Shown: piece by piece, positions 7,403 to 15,497 of the stretch
Position numbering within the stretch: the first letter of the stretch is position 1
Layout: each line of letters starts with the position of its first letter
Made by a program: the position numbers and the translations under genes
The notes under the pieces: model-generated
What the model was told of the DNA's origin: nothing
What the model saw: the letters and a program-made list of their open reading frames with translations, nothing else
Database searches by the model: none
Assembly: GCA_900753305.1 (NCBI GenBank)
Contig: CAADYR010000132.1
Location: 1-34,289 of the forward strand
Reading direction: 5' to 3'
Length of the DNA stretch: 34,289 nucleotides
Source: Lachnospiraceae bacterium
Lineage (GTDB): Bacteria > Bacillota > Clostridia > Lachnospirales > Lachnospiraceae

Positions 7403-8581
7403 ATGAGCGAGAGACATTTGGATTTTGATAAAGTAATAGACAGAAAAGGAACAAGAAGTTTAAAGTATGATTTTGCAGTGAGAAGAGGCAAGCCACAGAA
7501 TGTACTTCCCTTATGGGTGGCTGATATGGATTTCCAGACTTCTTCTTATGTTACAGATGCGCTGGAGAATATGGTCACGCATGGAATCTTTGGGTACTCC
7601 GAATCAGAGGATCATTATTTTGAAGCAGTGCAGGGATGGATGCTCAGACATTATAACTGGCAGGTAAAAGAAAGCTGGATGACCAAAACTCCGGGTATTG
7701 TATTTGCCTTGGCAATGGCTGTGAAGGCATATACGGATGAAAATGATGCCGTCCTGATCCAACCTCCGGTCTACTATCCTTTCAAAGAAGTGGTAGAGGA
7801 TAATAACAGAAGGCTGGTCAACAATACGCTGGTTCTTCAGGATGATGGTACATACGTAATTGATTATGAAGACTTTGAGAATAAAATTGTAAGTGAAAAT
7901 GTGAAGCTGTTTATTTTGTGTAATCCGCATAATCCCGTGGGAAGAGTCTGGACGAAAGAAGAGCTGGAGAGATTAGGTGATATTTGCCTGAAACATGGTG
8001 TGTTTGTAGTCAGTGATGAGATTCATGCTGATTTTGTCTTTGCCCGTAAGCATACAGTCTTTTCAGAAGTAAAAGAAGAATTCAGAGATATCAGCATGAT
8101 ATGTACTTCACCAAGTAAGACCTTTAATATTGCCGGATTGCAGATTTCGAATATTTTTATCTCCAATCCCAGAAAAGCAACAGCTTTTCGCAGACAGGTT
8201 GCGGCAGCAGGGTATAGTCAGGTAGGGCTTCCCGGGCTTGTGGCATGTGAGGCAGCATACAGATATGGAGATGAATGGCTGGAAGCTGTACTTGCCTATA
8301 TTAAGTCCAATGCTGAATATACGAGAGAGTATCTCAGAGAGCATCTGCCTAAGGTAGCAATGACTAGACTGGAGGGTACTTATCTGGTATGGCTTGATTT
8401 CAGAGCCTATGGACTGACAGATGCGGAACTGGATGAGAAGATTCTGAATGAAGCCGGATTGTGGCTTGACAGTGGAGCCGTATTTGGTAAGTGTGGTGAA
8501 GGTTTCCAGAGAATCAATATTGCATGCCCCAGAGCTACTTTACAGCTTGCACTGGATCAGCTTACCAGAGTATTTGGCTGA
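7403..8581 (+). CDS. MalY/PatB family aminotransferase (cystathionine beta-lyase type)
   Basis: This is a 392-residue fold-type I PLP enzyme. Asp205 in VVSDEIHADFV and the PLP lysine Lys239 in TSPSKTFNIAGLQ are present, as is the substrate-carboxylate region VYYPF and the NPHNPVGRVW motif. MalY/PatB proteins cleave C-S bonds of cystathionine or cysteine conjugates (giving homocysteine or a thiol, pyruvate and ammonia), and some act as transaminases. The exact substrate cannot be read from sequence. It has its own promoter and a good ribosome site (CAGGAGAGG), and it is followed by the SRP RNA promoter 28 bp after the stop. Confidence 0.88.
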   Translation: MSERHLDFDKVIDRKGTRSLKYDFAVRRGKPQNVLPLWVADMDFQTSSYVTDALENMVTHGIFGYSESEDHYFEAVQGWMLRHYNWQVKESWMTKTPGIVFALAMAVKAYTDENDAVLIQPPVYYPFKEVVEDNNRRLVNNTLVLQDDGTYVIDYEDFENKIVSENVKLFILCNPHNPVGRVWTKEELERLGDICLKHGVFVVSDEIHADFVFARKHTVFSEVKEEFRDISMICTSPSKTFNIAGLQISNIFISNPRKATAFRRQVAAAGYSQVGLPGLVACEAAYRYGDEWLEAVLAYIKSNAEYTREYLREHLPKVAMTRLEGTYLVWLDFRAYGLTDAELDEKILNEAGLWLDSGAVFGKCGEGFQRINIACPRATLQLALDQLTRVFG

Positions 8582-8608
8582 TTCCAGTTATTAGAAATTC
8601 CGTAATAC

Positions 8609-8637
8609 TTGACTTTGGTATACAAAAAAGGTAAAAT
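8609..8637 (+). promoter_or_regulatory. Promoter of the SRP RNA gene
   Basis: TTGACT (8609-8614), a 17-bp spacer and TAAAAT (8632-8637) predict initiation at about 8643-8644, exactly where the terminal helix of the RNA begins. Confidence 0.75.
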
Positions 8638-8642
8638 AAAGT

Positions 8643-8910
8643 AACCGTGCAGCCGGGGCGTTAGCGGTGCCTTGTACCTACAGTCCGCTATAGTAGGGGT
8701 GATAGACGGCGGAGGGTCTGCGTTCATGTAGCAGCCCTTTATAAGTGGCGATGAAGTTTGGGTCTTACGCAATACGTGCCTTTGAACCGTGTCAGGACAG
8801 GAATGTAGCAGCACTAAGGGGGATTTCGTATGTGCCGTGAGGGTGCCTGGCGGAGTTAACTGTAAAGGTAACGTACATGGATATAGGATTCGAAGCTGCC
8901 TGCACGGTTA
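8643..8910 (+). ncRNA. ffs: Signal recognition particle RNA, long Gram-positive form with Alu domain
   Basis: This is about 268 nt. The ends pair: AACCGTGCA (8643-8651) with TGCACGGTT (8901-8909). The S domain helix 8 has the diagnostic pattern CCGTGTCAGGACAGGAAT followed by GTAGCAGCAC, which is the Ffh-binding asymmetric loop (AGCAGCA opposite GTCAGG) capped by a GGAA-type tetraloop region. The 5' ~90 nt (GCCGGGGCGTTAGCGGTGCC onward) form the Alu-like domain found in Bacillus and Clostridia but not in E. coli. It works with Ffh and FtsY in co-translational membrane targeting. The promoter placement agrees with the 5' end. Minus-strand open frames over this region are not genes. Confidence 0.93.
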
Positions 8911-8988
8911 ATGTTTATCAGGTGACTAAGTGGAAATTGACAGAAAGGGAGCCGCAGGTTATTTGAGGATGCGGCATAGGGGATGCGA

Positions 8989-10119
8989 ATGAGAAGAAGG
9001 AAATTATGGCTGTTTGCAATGATGTCTGTAGCAGCACTGTCTTTTACAGCATGTGGAAGCAAACAGGAAGAAACGAAAGCTTCTGAAGAAGTAGTGGATT
9101 TTACGGATTTAACAGGTAAGACTGATACTACACAGACAGAACAGGTTCAGACAGAAGAAGAAGCAACGACTGAGGTTCAGACAGAAGAAGAAAATCATGA
9201 GGGAATGTACCGCAGTGAGATTACAAACGAATGGATAGATGAATCAATTAAAGACCAGAGACCGATTGCAGTTATGGTAGACAATGAGAAGACAGCTCTT
9301 CCTCATTATGGTTTAAATGATGCAGATGTTGTATATGAGATCATGAACAGTACCAAGAACGGCAGAATTACCCGTTTAATGGCTATTGTAAAGGACTGGG
9401 GTAAAATCACACAGTTTGGCAGTATCAGAAGTACAAGACCTACTAATATCATGCTGGCAGCAGAATGGAATGCTGTACTATGTCATGATGGTGGTCCTTT
9501 CTATATCAATGACTGGCTGGCAAAGAAATATTCTGCCAATTTCAGTGGAACATTTTCCCGTGTGAATAATGGCAAGTCCAGAGAATTTACAGAGTATATC
9601 TGTACAGGCGATTTAGATAAGAATTTCAGTAATTCAAAGTACAGTACTGAATATAATGAATATTATCAGGGACCTCATTATGTATTTTCAGACAGTGAGA
9701 TAACACCGGATGATGGAATTGATGCAACAGAGATCAAGCTTCCATTCTCGCATAATGGTTCTACTCTCAAGTATAATGCAGAGACCGGTACATATGATTA
9801 TTATGAATATGGCAGTGCGCATGTAGATCCAACGCATGATAATGCAGTATTGACATTTAAGAATGTTATCTTACAGAATTGTACATTCTCACAGTTGGAT
9901 GAGAATGGTTACCTGATCTACAATGCAATTGATTCCGGACGTGATGCATACTATATTACAAATGGTAAGGCAGTTGAAGTTGTCTGGATCAAAGCTGGTG
10001 AGTCAGATCCAACGATTTATCTGGATAAGCAGACCGGTGAGCAGATCGAAATGAATACAGGTAAGACCTATGTATCATTAGTTCCATCTGATTCATGGAG
10101 TGATATGGTAATTCAGTAA
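8989..10119 (+). CDS. DUF3048 domain lipoprotein (YerB-like)
   Basis: This 376-residue lipoprotein has a basic N-terminus (MRRRK), a hydrophobic h-region and lipobox SFTAC with Cys22 for lipidation. A Thr/Glu-rich linker with two near-identical VQTEEE segments leads to two DUF3048 domains (about 70-376; RPIAVMVDNEKTALPHYGL, ITRLMAIV and GSIRSTRP are typical). YerB-type proteins are extracytoplasmic and of unsettled function. The start at 8989 is chosen over the ATG six bases earlier because AGGGG (8978-8982) touches that earlier ATG and is 6 nt from this one. The gene lies about 80 bp after the SRP RNA with no terminator seen between, so read-through from that promoter is possible. Confidence 0.85.
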   Translation: MRRRKLWLFAMMSVAALSFTACGSKQEETKASEEVVDFTDLTGKTDTTQTEQVQTEEEATTEVQTEEENHEGMYRSEITNEWIDESIKDQRPIAVMVDNEKTALPHYGLNDADVVYEIMNSTKNGRITRLMAIVKDWGKITQFGSIRSTRPTNIMLAAEWNAVLCHDGGPFYINDWLAKKYSANFSGTFSRVNNGKSREFTEYICTGDLDKNFSNSKYSTEYNEYYQGPHYVFSDSEITPDDGIDATEIKLPFSHNGSTLKYNAETGTYDYYEYGSAHVDPTHDNAVLTFKNVILQNCTFSQLDENGYLIYNAIDSGRDAYYITNGKAVEVVWIKAGESDPTIYLDKQTGEQIEMNTGKTYVSLVPSDSWSDMVIQ

Positions 10120-10138
10120 TTATAATGTGAAATATTGA

Positions 10139-10171
10139 GGACATACTTTTGAGTATGTCCTTTTATTTTTT
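10139..10171 (+). terminator. Terminator after the DUF3048 gene
   Basis: GGACATACT (10139-10147) pairs with AGTATGTCC (10152-10160) around loop TTTG, followed by TTTTATTTTTTG. Confidence 0.9.
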
Positions 10172-10212
10172 GTAAATTATGCAAAATATACATAATAATT
10201 ACAAAATAACAC

Positions 10213-10241
10213 TTGATTAATAAAAATATTCGTGATATAAC
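10213..10241 (+). promoter_or_regulatory. Predicted promoter of the 65-aa protein gene
   Basis: TTGATT (10213-10218), a 17-bp spacer and TATAAC (10236-10241) are present; a second TATAAT lies at 10242-10247. The leader before the ATG at 10342 would be about 90-100 nt and is AT-rich. Confidence 0.5.
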
Positions 10242-10341
10242 TATAATATGTCAGAAAACAATAAATATTTTCAAAATTTGGCAAACAGTTATAAAGTTTT
10301 AGAAAGTGTATTTGAGATATCAATTATGAGGGGGATGCAGC

Positions 10342-10539
10342 ATGGATTTCATGGAAGGAAAAGGTGCGGAGCAAGTAGTCAGTGATTATATCGAAAGAGA
10401 AATATCCGAATACAAGAAGATTACTGAACAGGAACTGGCCGGAACCGGAATTGCACCGGAAGCTAAGGAAGCTTTCAGTAGAAAACCTTATTACAATGTC
10501 ACGGGTTCTTTTATAAAGAAACCCAAAGCGATTAAGTAG
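10342..10539 (+). CDS. Small hypothetical protein, 65 aa
   Basis: I do not recognise it. It is a hydrophilic protein with a predicted helical N-terminal half (acidic, with EREISEYKKITEQEL) and a basic, Tyr/Lys-containing tail ending KKPKAIK. It has no signal peptide, membrane segment or cysteine. Support for it being real comes from a strong ribosome site (GAGGGGGATGCAGC before the ATG), its own promoter, a terminator isolating it from the upstream gene, and protein-like composition. Its 3' end overlaps a hairpin-forming sequence (GGGTT...AACCC), and it may be co-transcribed with the hairpin-rich RNA region that follows. Confidence 0.65.
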   Translation: MDFMEGKGAEQVVSDYIEREISEYKKITEQELAGTGIAPEAKEAFSRKPYYNVTGSFIKKPKAIK

Positions 10540-10544
10540 TCTAT

Positions 10545-10716
10545 CTGCATAAATTACGACAGGCGAGCTGTCTAAAGGGGGTTCATGCAGAATGACATAA
10601 ATTCACCTTGTGTGAAAGGGGAAGGATTGCTAAGATCCGTGTAAAAAGGGGAGCAAATTGGGGAATTTGCTTCGGAGAGCATCTTTTATACCAACAGGTA
10701 TAGGAGGTGCTTTTTT
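10545..10716 (+). ncRNA. Candidate structured RNA or 3' UTR of five hairpins ending in a terminator
   Basis: Successive stems are CTGCAT/ATGCAG (10545-10550, 10585-10590) enclosing GACAG/CTGTC (10558-10562, 10568-10572); TTCAC/GTGAA (10602-10606, 10612-10616); GGAT/ATCC (10624-10627, 10635-10638); and AGCAAATT/AATTTGCT (10652-10659, 10664-10671, loop GGGG). Single-stranded AAAGGGG-like tracts separate them. The last element is a 15-bp terminator (10678-10692 with 10697-10711) followed by T6. No ORF with a ribosome site lies here. I match it to no known RNA class. It may be the 3' UTR of the 65-aa gene or an independent small RNA; no clear promoter of its own is seen. Confidence 0.45.
10678..10716 (+). 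terminator. Strong terminator upstream of the fatty-acid operon
   Basis: A continuous 15-bp stem (three G-U pairs) between 10678-10692 and 10697-10711, loop AACA, runs into TTTTTT. It insulates the fatty-acid operon promoter that starts 67 bp later. Confidence 0.85.
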
Positions 10717-10782
10717 CGTGCTTTTTCATGTATTTTACAAAAATGTATGGACATGCATGAACACGGTAAAGTAAAAAAGTGG

Positions 10783-10811
10783 TTGACATTTTACTGGTTA
10801 GGAGTTATTCT
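10783..10811 (+). promoter_or_regulatory. Promoter of the fatty-acid-synthesis operon
   Basis: A consensus TTGACA (10783-10788), a 17-bp spacer and TATTCT (10806-10811) predict a start near 10818. An inverted repeat AGTAAAA/TTTTACT (10770-10776, 10789-10795) brackets the -35 box. The FabT-like palindromes lie immediately after the start site. Confidence 0.8.
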
Positions 10812-10821
10812 GTAGCAAGTA

Positions 10822-10860
10822 AATACTTTGAGAGTCAAAATATTTGAGTATCAAAGTATT
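10822..10860 (+). promoter_or_regulatory. Double FabT-like operator controlling the fatty-acid operon
   Basis: Two palindromes of the form TTTGANNNTCAAA lie 16 bp apart: TTTGAGAGTCAAA (10827-10839) and TTTGAGTATCAAA (10843-10855). The outer flanks AATACTTTGA (10822-10831) and TCAAAGTATT (10851-10860) are exact inverted repeats, so the 39-bp element is close to a large palindrome. FabT, the MarR-family repressor of fatty-acid genes in streptococci and lactococci, binds sites of this shape. A MarR gene ends this same operon. The position just downstream of the start site fits repression. Confidence 0.75.
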
Positions 10861-10917
10861 TAGTTTTAAAAACTACATGTGATGATATGAATGTAATGGG
10901 AAAGGAAGGAAATTACG

Positions 10918-11151
10918 ATGTTTGAAAGAGTAAAGGAAATTATTGAGGAACAGTTAAATTTAGATGGTGTTGAGATTACAGAGGCTTCCAGATTCAAAGA
11001 AGATTTACAGGCTGATTCTCTTGACTTGTTTGAGCTTGTTATGGCTTTTGAAGATGAGTATGGTGTAGAAATCCCATCAGAAGATCTTGAGAAGATCACA
11101 ACAGTAGGTTCCGTTATTGAATATATGAAAGCTAAGGGCGTAGAAGCATAA
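10918..11151 (+). CDS. acpP: Acyl carrier protein
   Basis: This 77-residue acidic protein carries the growing acyl chain on 4'-phosphopantetheine. The attachment Ser34 is in the DSLD motif (QADSLDLFELVMAFED). The length and helical pattern match AcpP. It is the first gene of the operon, about 100 nt after the predicted start of transcription, with a strong ribosome site (GGAAAGGAAGGA). fabK follows after 9 bases. Confidence 0.96.
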   Translation: MFERVKEIIEEQLNLDGVEITEASRFKEDLQADSLDLFELVMAFEDEYGVEIPSEDLEKITTVGSVIEYMKAKGVEA

Positions 11152-11160
11152 GAGGCGAAT

Positions 11161-12090
11161 ATGAGGACTAGACTAACAGAGATATTGGGAACAGAAACAC
11201 CCATTATTCAGGGTGGTATGGCCTGGGTAGCAGAACATAATCTGGCAGCGGCAGTGTCCAATGCCGGAGGTCTGGGTCTGATAGGCGCTGCTTCTGCACC
11301 GGCAGAAGTCGTAAGAGAAGAGGTTCGTAAGTGCAAAGAATTGACTGATAAGCCGTTTGGCGTAAATGTTATGTTATTGAACCCCAATGCAGATGATGTG
11401 GCGCAGATCGTAATCGAAGAAGGTGTTAAGGTCGTTACAACAGGTGCTGGTAATCCATCCAAGTATATGGCTGCATGGAAAGAGGCAGGTGTTAAGGTTA
11501 TTCCTGTTGTTGCCAGTGTGGCAATGGCAAGACTGATGGAGCGTGCAGGCGCAGATGCGGTCGTGGCAGAAGGAATGGAAAGTGGCGGACACATCGGTTC
11601 TATCACTACTTTTGCTTTGGTTCCACAGGTAGTGGATGCGGTGAAAATACCTGTTATAGCAGCGGGCGGTATTGCTGATGGCAGGGGTATGGCGGCAGCC
11701 TTTATGCTGGGAGCAGAAGGTGTACAGATTGGTACACGTTTTGTGGTTGCCAAGGAATCTATTGTACACCCTAATTACAAAGAACAGCTTATCAAGGCAA
11801 AAGATATTGATTCAGCAGTAACGGGTATGTCCACAGGACATCCGGTACGTTCAATCCGTAATAAAATGACAAAAGAATATCTGCGACTGGAAAAAGAGGG
11901 AGCAGATTTCATGGAATTGGAGAAACTGACACTGGGTTCACTGAGAAAAGCAGTAATAGATGGCGATGTTGTAAATGGAACAGTTATGGCAGGTCAGATC
12001 GCAGGTCTGATCAAGAAAGAACAGCCATGCAAAGAAATCATCAGTGAGATAATGGAACAGGCACAGAGTCTTTTATCAGGTCAGGCTTAA
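11161..12090 (+). CDS. fabK: Enoyl-ACP reductase II (FMN-dependent)
   Basis: This 309-residue TIM-barrel flavoprotein of the FabK/2-nitropropane dioxygenase superfamily catalyses the last step of each elongation cycle, reducing trans-2-enoyl-ACP with NAD(P)H. FMN-binding features are PIIQGGMAWVAEHNLA, FGVNVMLLNP, GMESGGHIG and VIAAGGIADGRGMAAAFMLGAEGVQIGTRFV. The length and its place right after acpP are classic for FabK in low-GC Gram-positives. No FabI-type reductase is present in the window, so this is the likely main enoyl reductase. A more distant relative lies later in the operon. Confidence 0.94.
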   Translation: MRTRLTEILGTETPIIQGGMAWVAEHNLAAAVSNAGGLGLIGAASAPAEVVREEVRKCKELTDKPFGVNVMLLNPNADDVAQIVIEEGVKVVTTGAGNPSKYMAAWKEAGVKVIPVVASVAMARLMERAGADAVVAEGMESGGHIGSITTFALVPQVVDAVKIPVIAAGGIADGRGMAAAFMLGAEGVQIGTRFVVAKESIVHPNYKEQLIKAKDIDSAVTGMSTGHPVRSIRNKMTKEYLRLEKEGADFMELEKLTLGSLRKAVIDGDVVNGTVMAGQIAGLIKKEQPCKEIISEIMEQAQSLLSGQA

Positions 12091-12106
12091 TCAGGAGATA
12101 CAAAAA

Positions 12107-13030
12107 ATGAGTAAAATTGCATTTATCTTCCCAGGACAGGGCGCACAGTACGTTGGCATGGGAAAAGATTTCTATGATACATATGAAGAGGCAAAAGCAG
12201 TGTATCGTAAAGCAGGTGAAGTAACAGGACTGAATATGGAAGAACTGTGCTTTACAGAGAATGAGAATCTTAATATTACAGAATATACGCAGATCGCAAT
12301 GCTTGCAACAGAAGTGGCACTGCTAAAGGTCCTGGAATCTAAGGGCGTACATGCAGATGTGTGTGCAGGGTTAAGTCTGGGTGAGTATGGTGCACTGGCA
12401 GCAGCAGGTGTTATGGACCTTGACAGTCTTTTTCATATTATCAGACAAAGAGGTATCTATATGCAGGAGGCATATCCTGTAGGGGGTGCCATGACGGCTG
12501 TATTGGGACTGGATGCAGCAGTTATAGAAGAGGTTCTCAAACAGATCGATGGCCTGGTATCCATTGCAAATTATAACTGTCCGGGACAGATTGTAATTAC
12601 AGGTGAGGCCAAGGCAGTAGAAGCAGCAGGAGCTGCATTGCAGACAGCAGGAGCCAAGAGATGTATTCCTTTGAAGGTAAGCGGACCTTTCCATTCAGCA
12701 CTTCTGGCAGATGCAGGTAAGAAGCTTGGAGCAGAACTTGAAAAAGTAGAGATTCATAAGCCCCAGATTCCGTATGTATGCAATGTAGATGCCTCCTATG
12801 TGACAGAGGCAGGACCTGTAAGGGAGCTGTTGGAAAAACAGGTATCTCACAGTGTATGCTGGCAGCAGAGCGTAGAGAAAATGATCACAGACGGCGTGGA
12901 TACTTTTATTGAAATAGGACCGGGTAAGACACTTACAGGTTTTATGCGTAAGATCAATAAAGACGTTAAGGTCATGAATATTGATAAGCTTGCGGATATG
13001 GATAAGGTATTGGAGGAATTAGGATGTTAA
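12107..13030 (+). CDS. fabD: Malonyl-CoA:ACP transacylase
   Basis: This 307-residue enzyme moves malonyl groups from CoA to ACP. Motifs are FPGQGAQYVGMGKDFYD at the N-terminus, the nucleophile elbow GLSLGEYGAL (Ser90), the catalytic histidine in SGPFHSALL (His196), and EIGPGKTLTGF near the end. The ribosome site CAGGAGA precedes the ATG. The gene overlaps fabG by 7 bases. Confidence 0.95.
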   Translation: MSKIAFIFPGQGAQYVGMGKDFYDTYEEAKAVYRKAGEVTGLNMEELCFTENENLNITEYTQIAMLATEVALLKVLESKGVHADVCAGLSLGEYGALAAAGVMDLDSLFHIIRQRGIYMQEAYPVGGAMTAVLGLDAAVIEEVLKQIDGLVSIANYNCPGQIVITGEAKAVEAAGAALQTAGAKRCIPLKVSGPFHSALLADAGKKLGAELEKVEIHKPQIPYVCNVDASYVTEAGPVRELLEKQVSHSVCWQQSVEKMITDGVDTFIEIGPGKTLTGFMRKINKDVKVMNIDKLADMDKVLEELGC

Positions 13031-13764
13031 CAGGAAAAGTTGCATTAGTAACCGGTGCAGGCAGAGGAATCGGCAGACAGATTGCCCTGACACTGGCAAA
13101 AGCAAATGCCTTTGTCATTGTAAATTATAATGGTTCCCGGAACAACGCAGAAAATGTCGTAAATGAGATCACACAGTCTGGCGGCAGCGCAGAGGCGATT
13201 CAGTGTAATGTAGCAGATGCAGCCGCAGCCGATAATATGGTAAAAGATGTGATCGCCAGACATGGCAGAGTGGATATTCTGGTAAACAATGCCGGAATCA
13301 CCAGAGATAATCTGATCATGAGAATGTCCGAGCAGGATTTTGATGATGTGATCAACACCAATCTTAAGGGGGCATTCCATATGATCCGCAGTTTATCCCG
13401 CAGTTTCCTGAAACAAAGAAGCGGTAAGATCATCAATATCGCTTCTGTAGTAGGAATTACAGGCAATGCAGGACAGGCTAATTATTCTGCCAGTAAGGCA
13501 GGAATCATTGGATTGACCAAGAGTGTTGCAAGAGAGTTTGCAACCAGAGGAATCTGTGTTAATGCGGTAGCTCCGGGTTATATAGAAACTGAAATGACAC
13601 AGGCCTTATCTGAAGAAGCAACCAAAGGACTTATGCAGATGATCCCTATGGGAAAAGCGGGAACTGCGCAGAATGTAGCGGATCTGGTATTGTTTCTTGC
13701 GGGAAGTGGTTCAGACTATATTACCGGTCAGGTCATTGGCATAAATGGCGGTATGGCAATGTAG
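13024..13764 (+). CDS. fabG: 3-oxoacyl-ACP reductase
   Basis: This 246-residue short-chain dehydrogenase reduces 3-ketoacyl-ACP with NADPH. It has the dinucleotide motif TGAGRGIG, NNAG (about 88-91), the catalytic triad Ser141, Tyr154 and Lys158 (YSASK), and the C-terminal GxxxITGQVIGINGG. The ATG lies inside the end of fabD (AGGATGTTAA), a sign of translational coupling. Confidence 0.95.
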   Translation: MLTGKVALVTGAGRGIGRQIALTLAKANAFVIVNYNGSRNNAENVVNEITQSGGSAEAIQCNVADAAAADNMVKDVIARHGRVDILVNNAGITRDNLIMRMSEQDFDDVINTNLKGAFHMIRSLSRSFLKQRSGKIINIASVVGITGNAGQANYSASKAGIIGLTKSVAREFATRGICVNAVAPGYIETEMTQALSEEATKGLMQMIPMGKAGTAQNVADLVLFLAGSGSDYITGQVIGINGGMAM

Positions 13765-13809
13765 GATAACAGCATAGGCAGACCTGGCTGGAAGAAGAAA
13801 GGGTTATAT

Positions 13810-15045
13810 ATGAAGAGAGTAGTAGTAACAGGAATGGGTGCGATCACACCTATCGGTAATAGTGTGGAAACTTTCTGGGAAAGTGTCAAGGCAGGCAGGA
13901 TTGGCTTTGATAAGATCACATATTTTGATACAACAGATTATAAATGTAAACTGGCAGCAGAGGTAAAGAACTTTGATGCCGCAGAGTATATGGATAAAAA
14001 GGCAGCCCGTAGAATGGAGCAGTTCTGTCAGTTCGCAGTAGCAGCAGCAGGAGAAGCGCTGAAAGATTCAGGACTTGATATGGAGAAAGAAGATCCTTAC
14101 AGAGTCGGCTGCGCAGTAGGAAGCGGTATTGGCAGTCTGCAGGCTATGGAGAGAGAGCATAGCAGATTATTGGAGAAAGGACCTTCCAGGGTAGCACCAT
14201 TACTTGTGCCTCTTATGATCTCCAATATGGCAGCAGGAAATGTGAGCATTGCCTACAATCTAAAAGGTAAGAGTATCAATGTGGTAACGGCCTGCGCGAC
14301 AGGAACCAATTCAATAGGAGAAGCATTCCGTACCATTCAGTATGGTGATGCAGATGTTATGGTAGCAGGTGGTACAGAAAGTTCTATTACACCAATTGGA
14401 ATTGCCGGATTCTCTGCATTGACAGCACTTTCCTCCAGCGAGGATCCTGCCAGATGTTCGATTCCTTTTGATAAGGACAGAAGCGGATTTGTCATGGGTG
14501 AAGGTTCTGCAATTGTAGTTCTTGAGGAACTGGAGCATGCAAAGAAGCGTGGTGCTAAAATTTATGCAGAAGTAGTCGGATATGGCTGTTCTTCTGATGC
14601 GTTCCATATTACTTCCCCGGCAGAGGATGGTGCAGGTGCGGCCAGGGCAATGACCAATGCTGTAGCAGATGCAGGCATCCAGACGGAAGAGATCACTTAT
14701 ATCAATGCACATGGAACCAGTACACATCACAATGATCTGTTTGAAACAAGGGCCATTAAACTGGCTTTTGGTGAACATGCCAAAGATATTAAGATTAATT
14801 CTACGAAGTCAATGGTAGGTCATTTGTTGGGTGCAGCAGGAGCCATAGAATTTATTACCTGTGTGAAAGAACTTGAAGAAGGCTATATTCATCAGACAGT
14901 AGGACTTCAGGAATCAGAAGAAGAACTTGACTTAAATTATTGTAAGGAAAGTTACAAGGAAGAGTTCACCTATGCTTTGAGTAATTCATTGGGATTTGGC
15001 GGACATAATGCAAGTATTCTGGTAAAGAAATACGCAGAAGGGTAA
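13810..15045 (+). CDS. fabF: 3-oxoacyl-ACP synthase II
   Basis: This 411-residue condensing enzyme elongates acyl-ACP with malonyl-ACP. The Cys-His-His triad is complete: Cys162 (TACATGTN), His301 (NAHGTSTHHND) and His338 (SMVGHLLGAAGA). The C-terminal SLGFGGHNAS is typical. The 45-bp gap before it holds the ribosome site GAAGAAAGGG. In many Firmicutes accB follows fabF; here fabZ follows directly. Confidence 0.95.
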   Translation: MKRVVVTGMGAITPIGNSVETFWESVKAGRIGFDKITYFDTTDYKCKLAAEVKNFDAAEYMDKKAARRMEQFCQFAVAAAGEALKDSGLDMEKEDPYRVGCAVGSGIGSLQAMEREHSRLLEKGPSRVAPLLVPLMISNMAAGNVSIAYNLKGKSINVVTACATGTNSIGEAFRTIQYGDADVMVAGGTESSITPIGIAGFSALTALSSSEDPARCSIPFDKDRSGFVMGEGSAIVVLEELEHAKKRGAKIYAEVVGYGCSSDAFHITSPAEDGAGAARAMTNAVADAGIQTEEITYINAHGTSTHHNDLFETRAIKLAFGEHAKDIKINSTKSMVGHLLGAAGAIEFITCVKELEEGYIHQTVGLQESEEELDLNYCKESYKEEFTYALSNSLGFGGHNASILVKKYAEG

Positions 15046-15055
15046 GGTGACACGC

Positions 15056-15487
15056 ATGTCAGTTTATACAGCAAAGGAAATTATGGAAATTATCCCGCAT
15101 AGACATCCTTTTATGCTGATCGATACAATAGAAGAACTTGACCAGGGTGTAAGGGCTCTGGGCAAGAAGTGCGTAAGTTTTAATGAGCCATATTTTGCAG
15201 GGCATTTTCCGGGGAATCCGGTAATGCCAGGTGTGCTCATTATTGAAGCATTGGCACAGGTAGGGGCTGTGGCTATTCTGGGACTTCCAGAGTGGAAAGG
15301 TAAGACAGCCTATTTTGTAGGTATTGATAAGTGCAGGTTTAAGCAGAAGGTTCATCCGGGAGATGTATTAATGCTGGAAACCAAAATTATAAAGGTAAAG
15401 GGGCCTATCGGTGTTGGTGAAGCAACAGCGACTGTAGATGGCAAAGTTGCCGCCAAAGCTGAGCTGACTTTTGCGATAGGAGACTAG
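15056..15487 (+). CDS. fabZ: 3-hydroxyacyl-ACP dehydratase
   Basis: This 143-residue hot-dog fold enzyme removes water from 3-hydroxyacyl-ACP. It has IPHRHPFMLID at the N-terminus and the active-site helix HFPGNPVMPGVLIIEALAQ with catalytic His and Glu. The start at 15056 is preferred over a GTG at 15047, because AAGGTG (15044-15049) overlaps that GTG and is well placed for the ATG. It begins 10 bases after the fabF stop, leaving no room for accB. Confidence 0.93.
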   Translation: MSVYTAKEIMEIIPHRHPFMLIDTIEELDQGVRALGKKCVSFNEPYFAGHFPGNPVMPGVLIIEALAQVGAVAILGLPEWKGKTAYFVGIDKCRFKQKVHPGDVLMLETKIIKVKGPIGVGEATATVDGKVAAKAELTFAIGD

Positions 15488-15497
15488 GAGGTTCGTC

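Noticed and set aside
8557..8814. Minus-strand ORF over the SRP RNA
   Set aside because: It lies across a recognised structured RNA, has no ribosome site and an unlikely composition.
10310..10324. Another FabT-type site (TTTGAGATATCAA) before the 65-aa gene
   Set aside because: The half-sites are separated by 4 rather than 3 bases and one flank is missing; chance is likely in AT-rich DNA.
11208..11769. Long minus-strand ORFs inside fabK
   Set aside because: These are shadow frames of a strongly coding gene, with low-complexity Thr/Ala/Ser translations and no ribosome sites.
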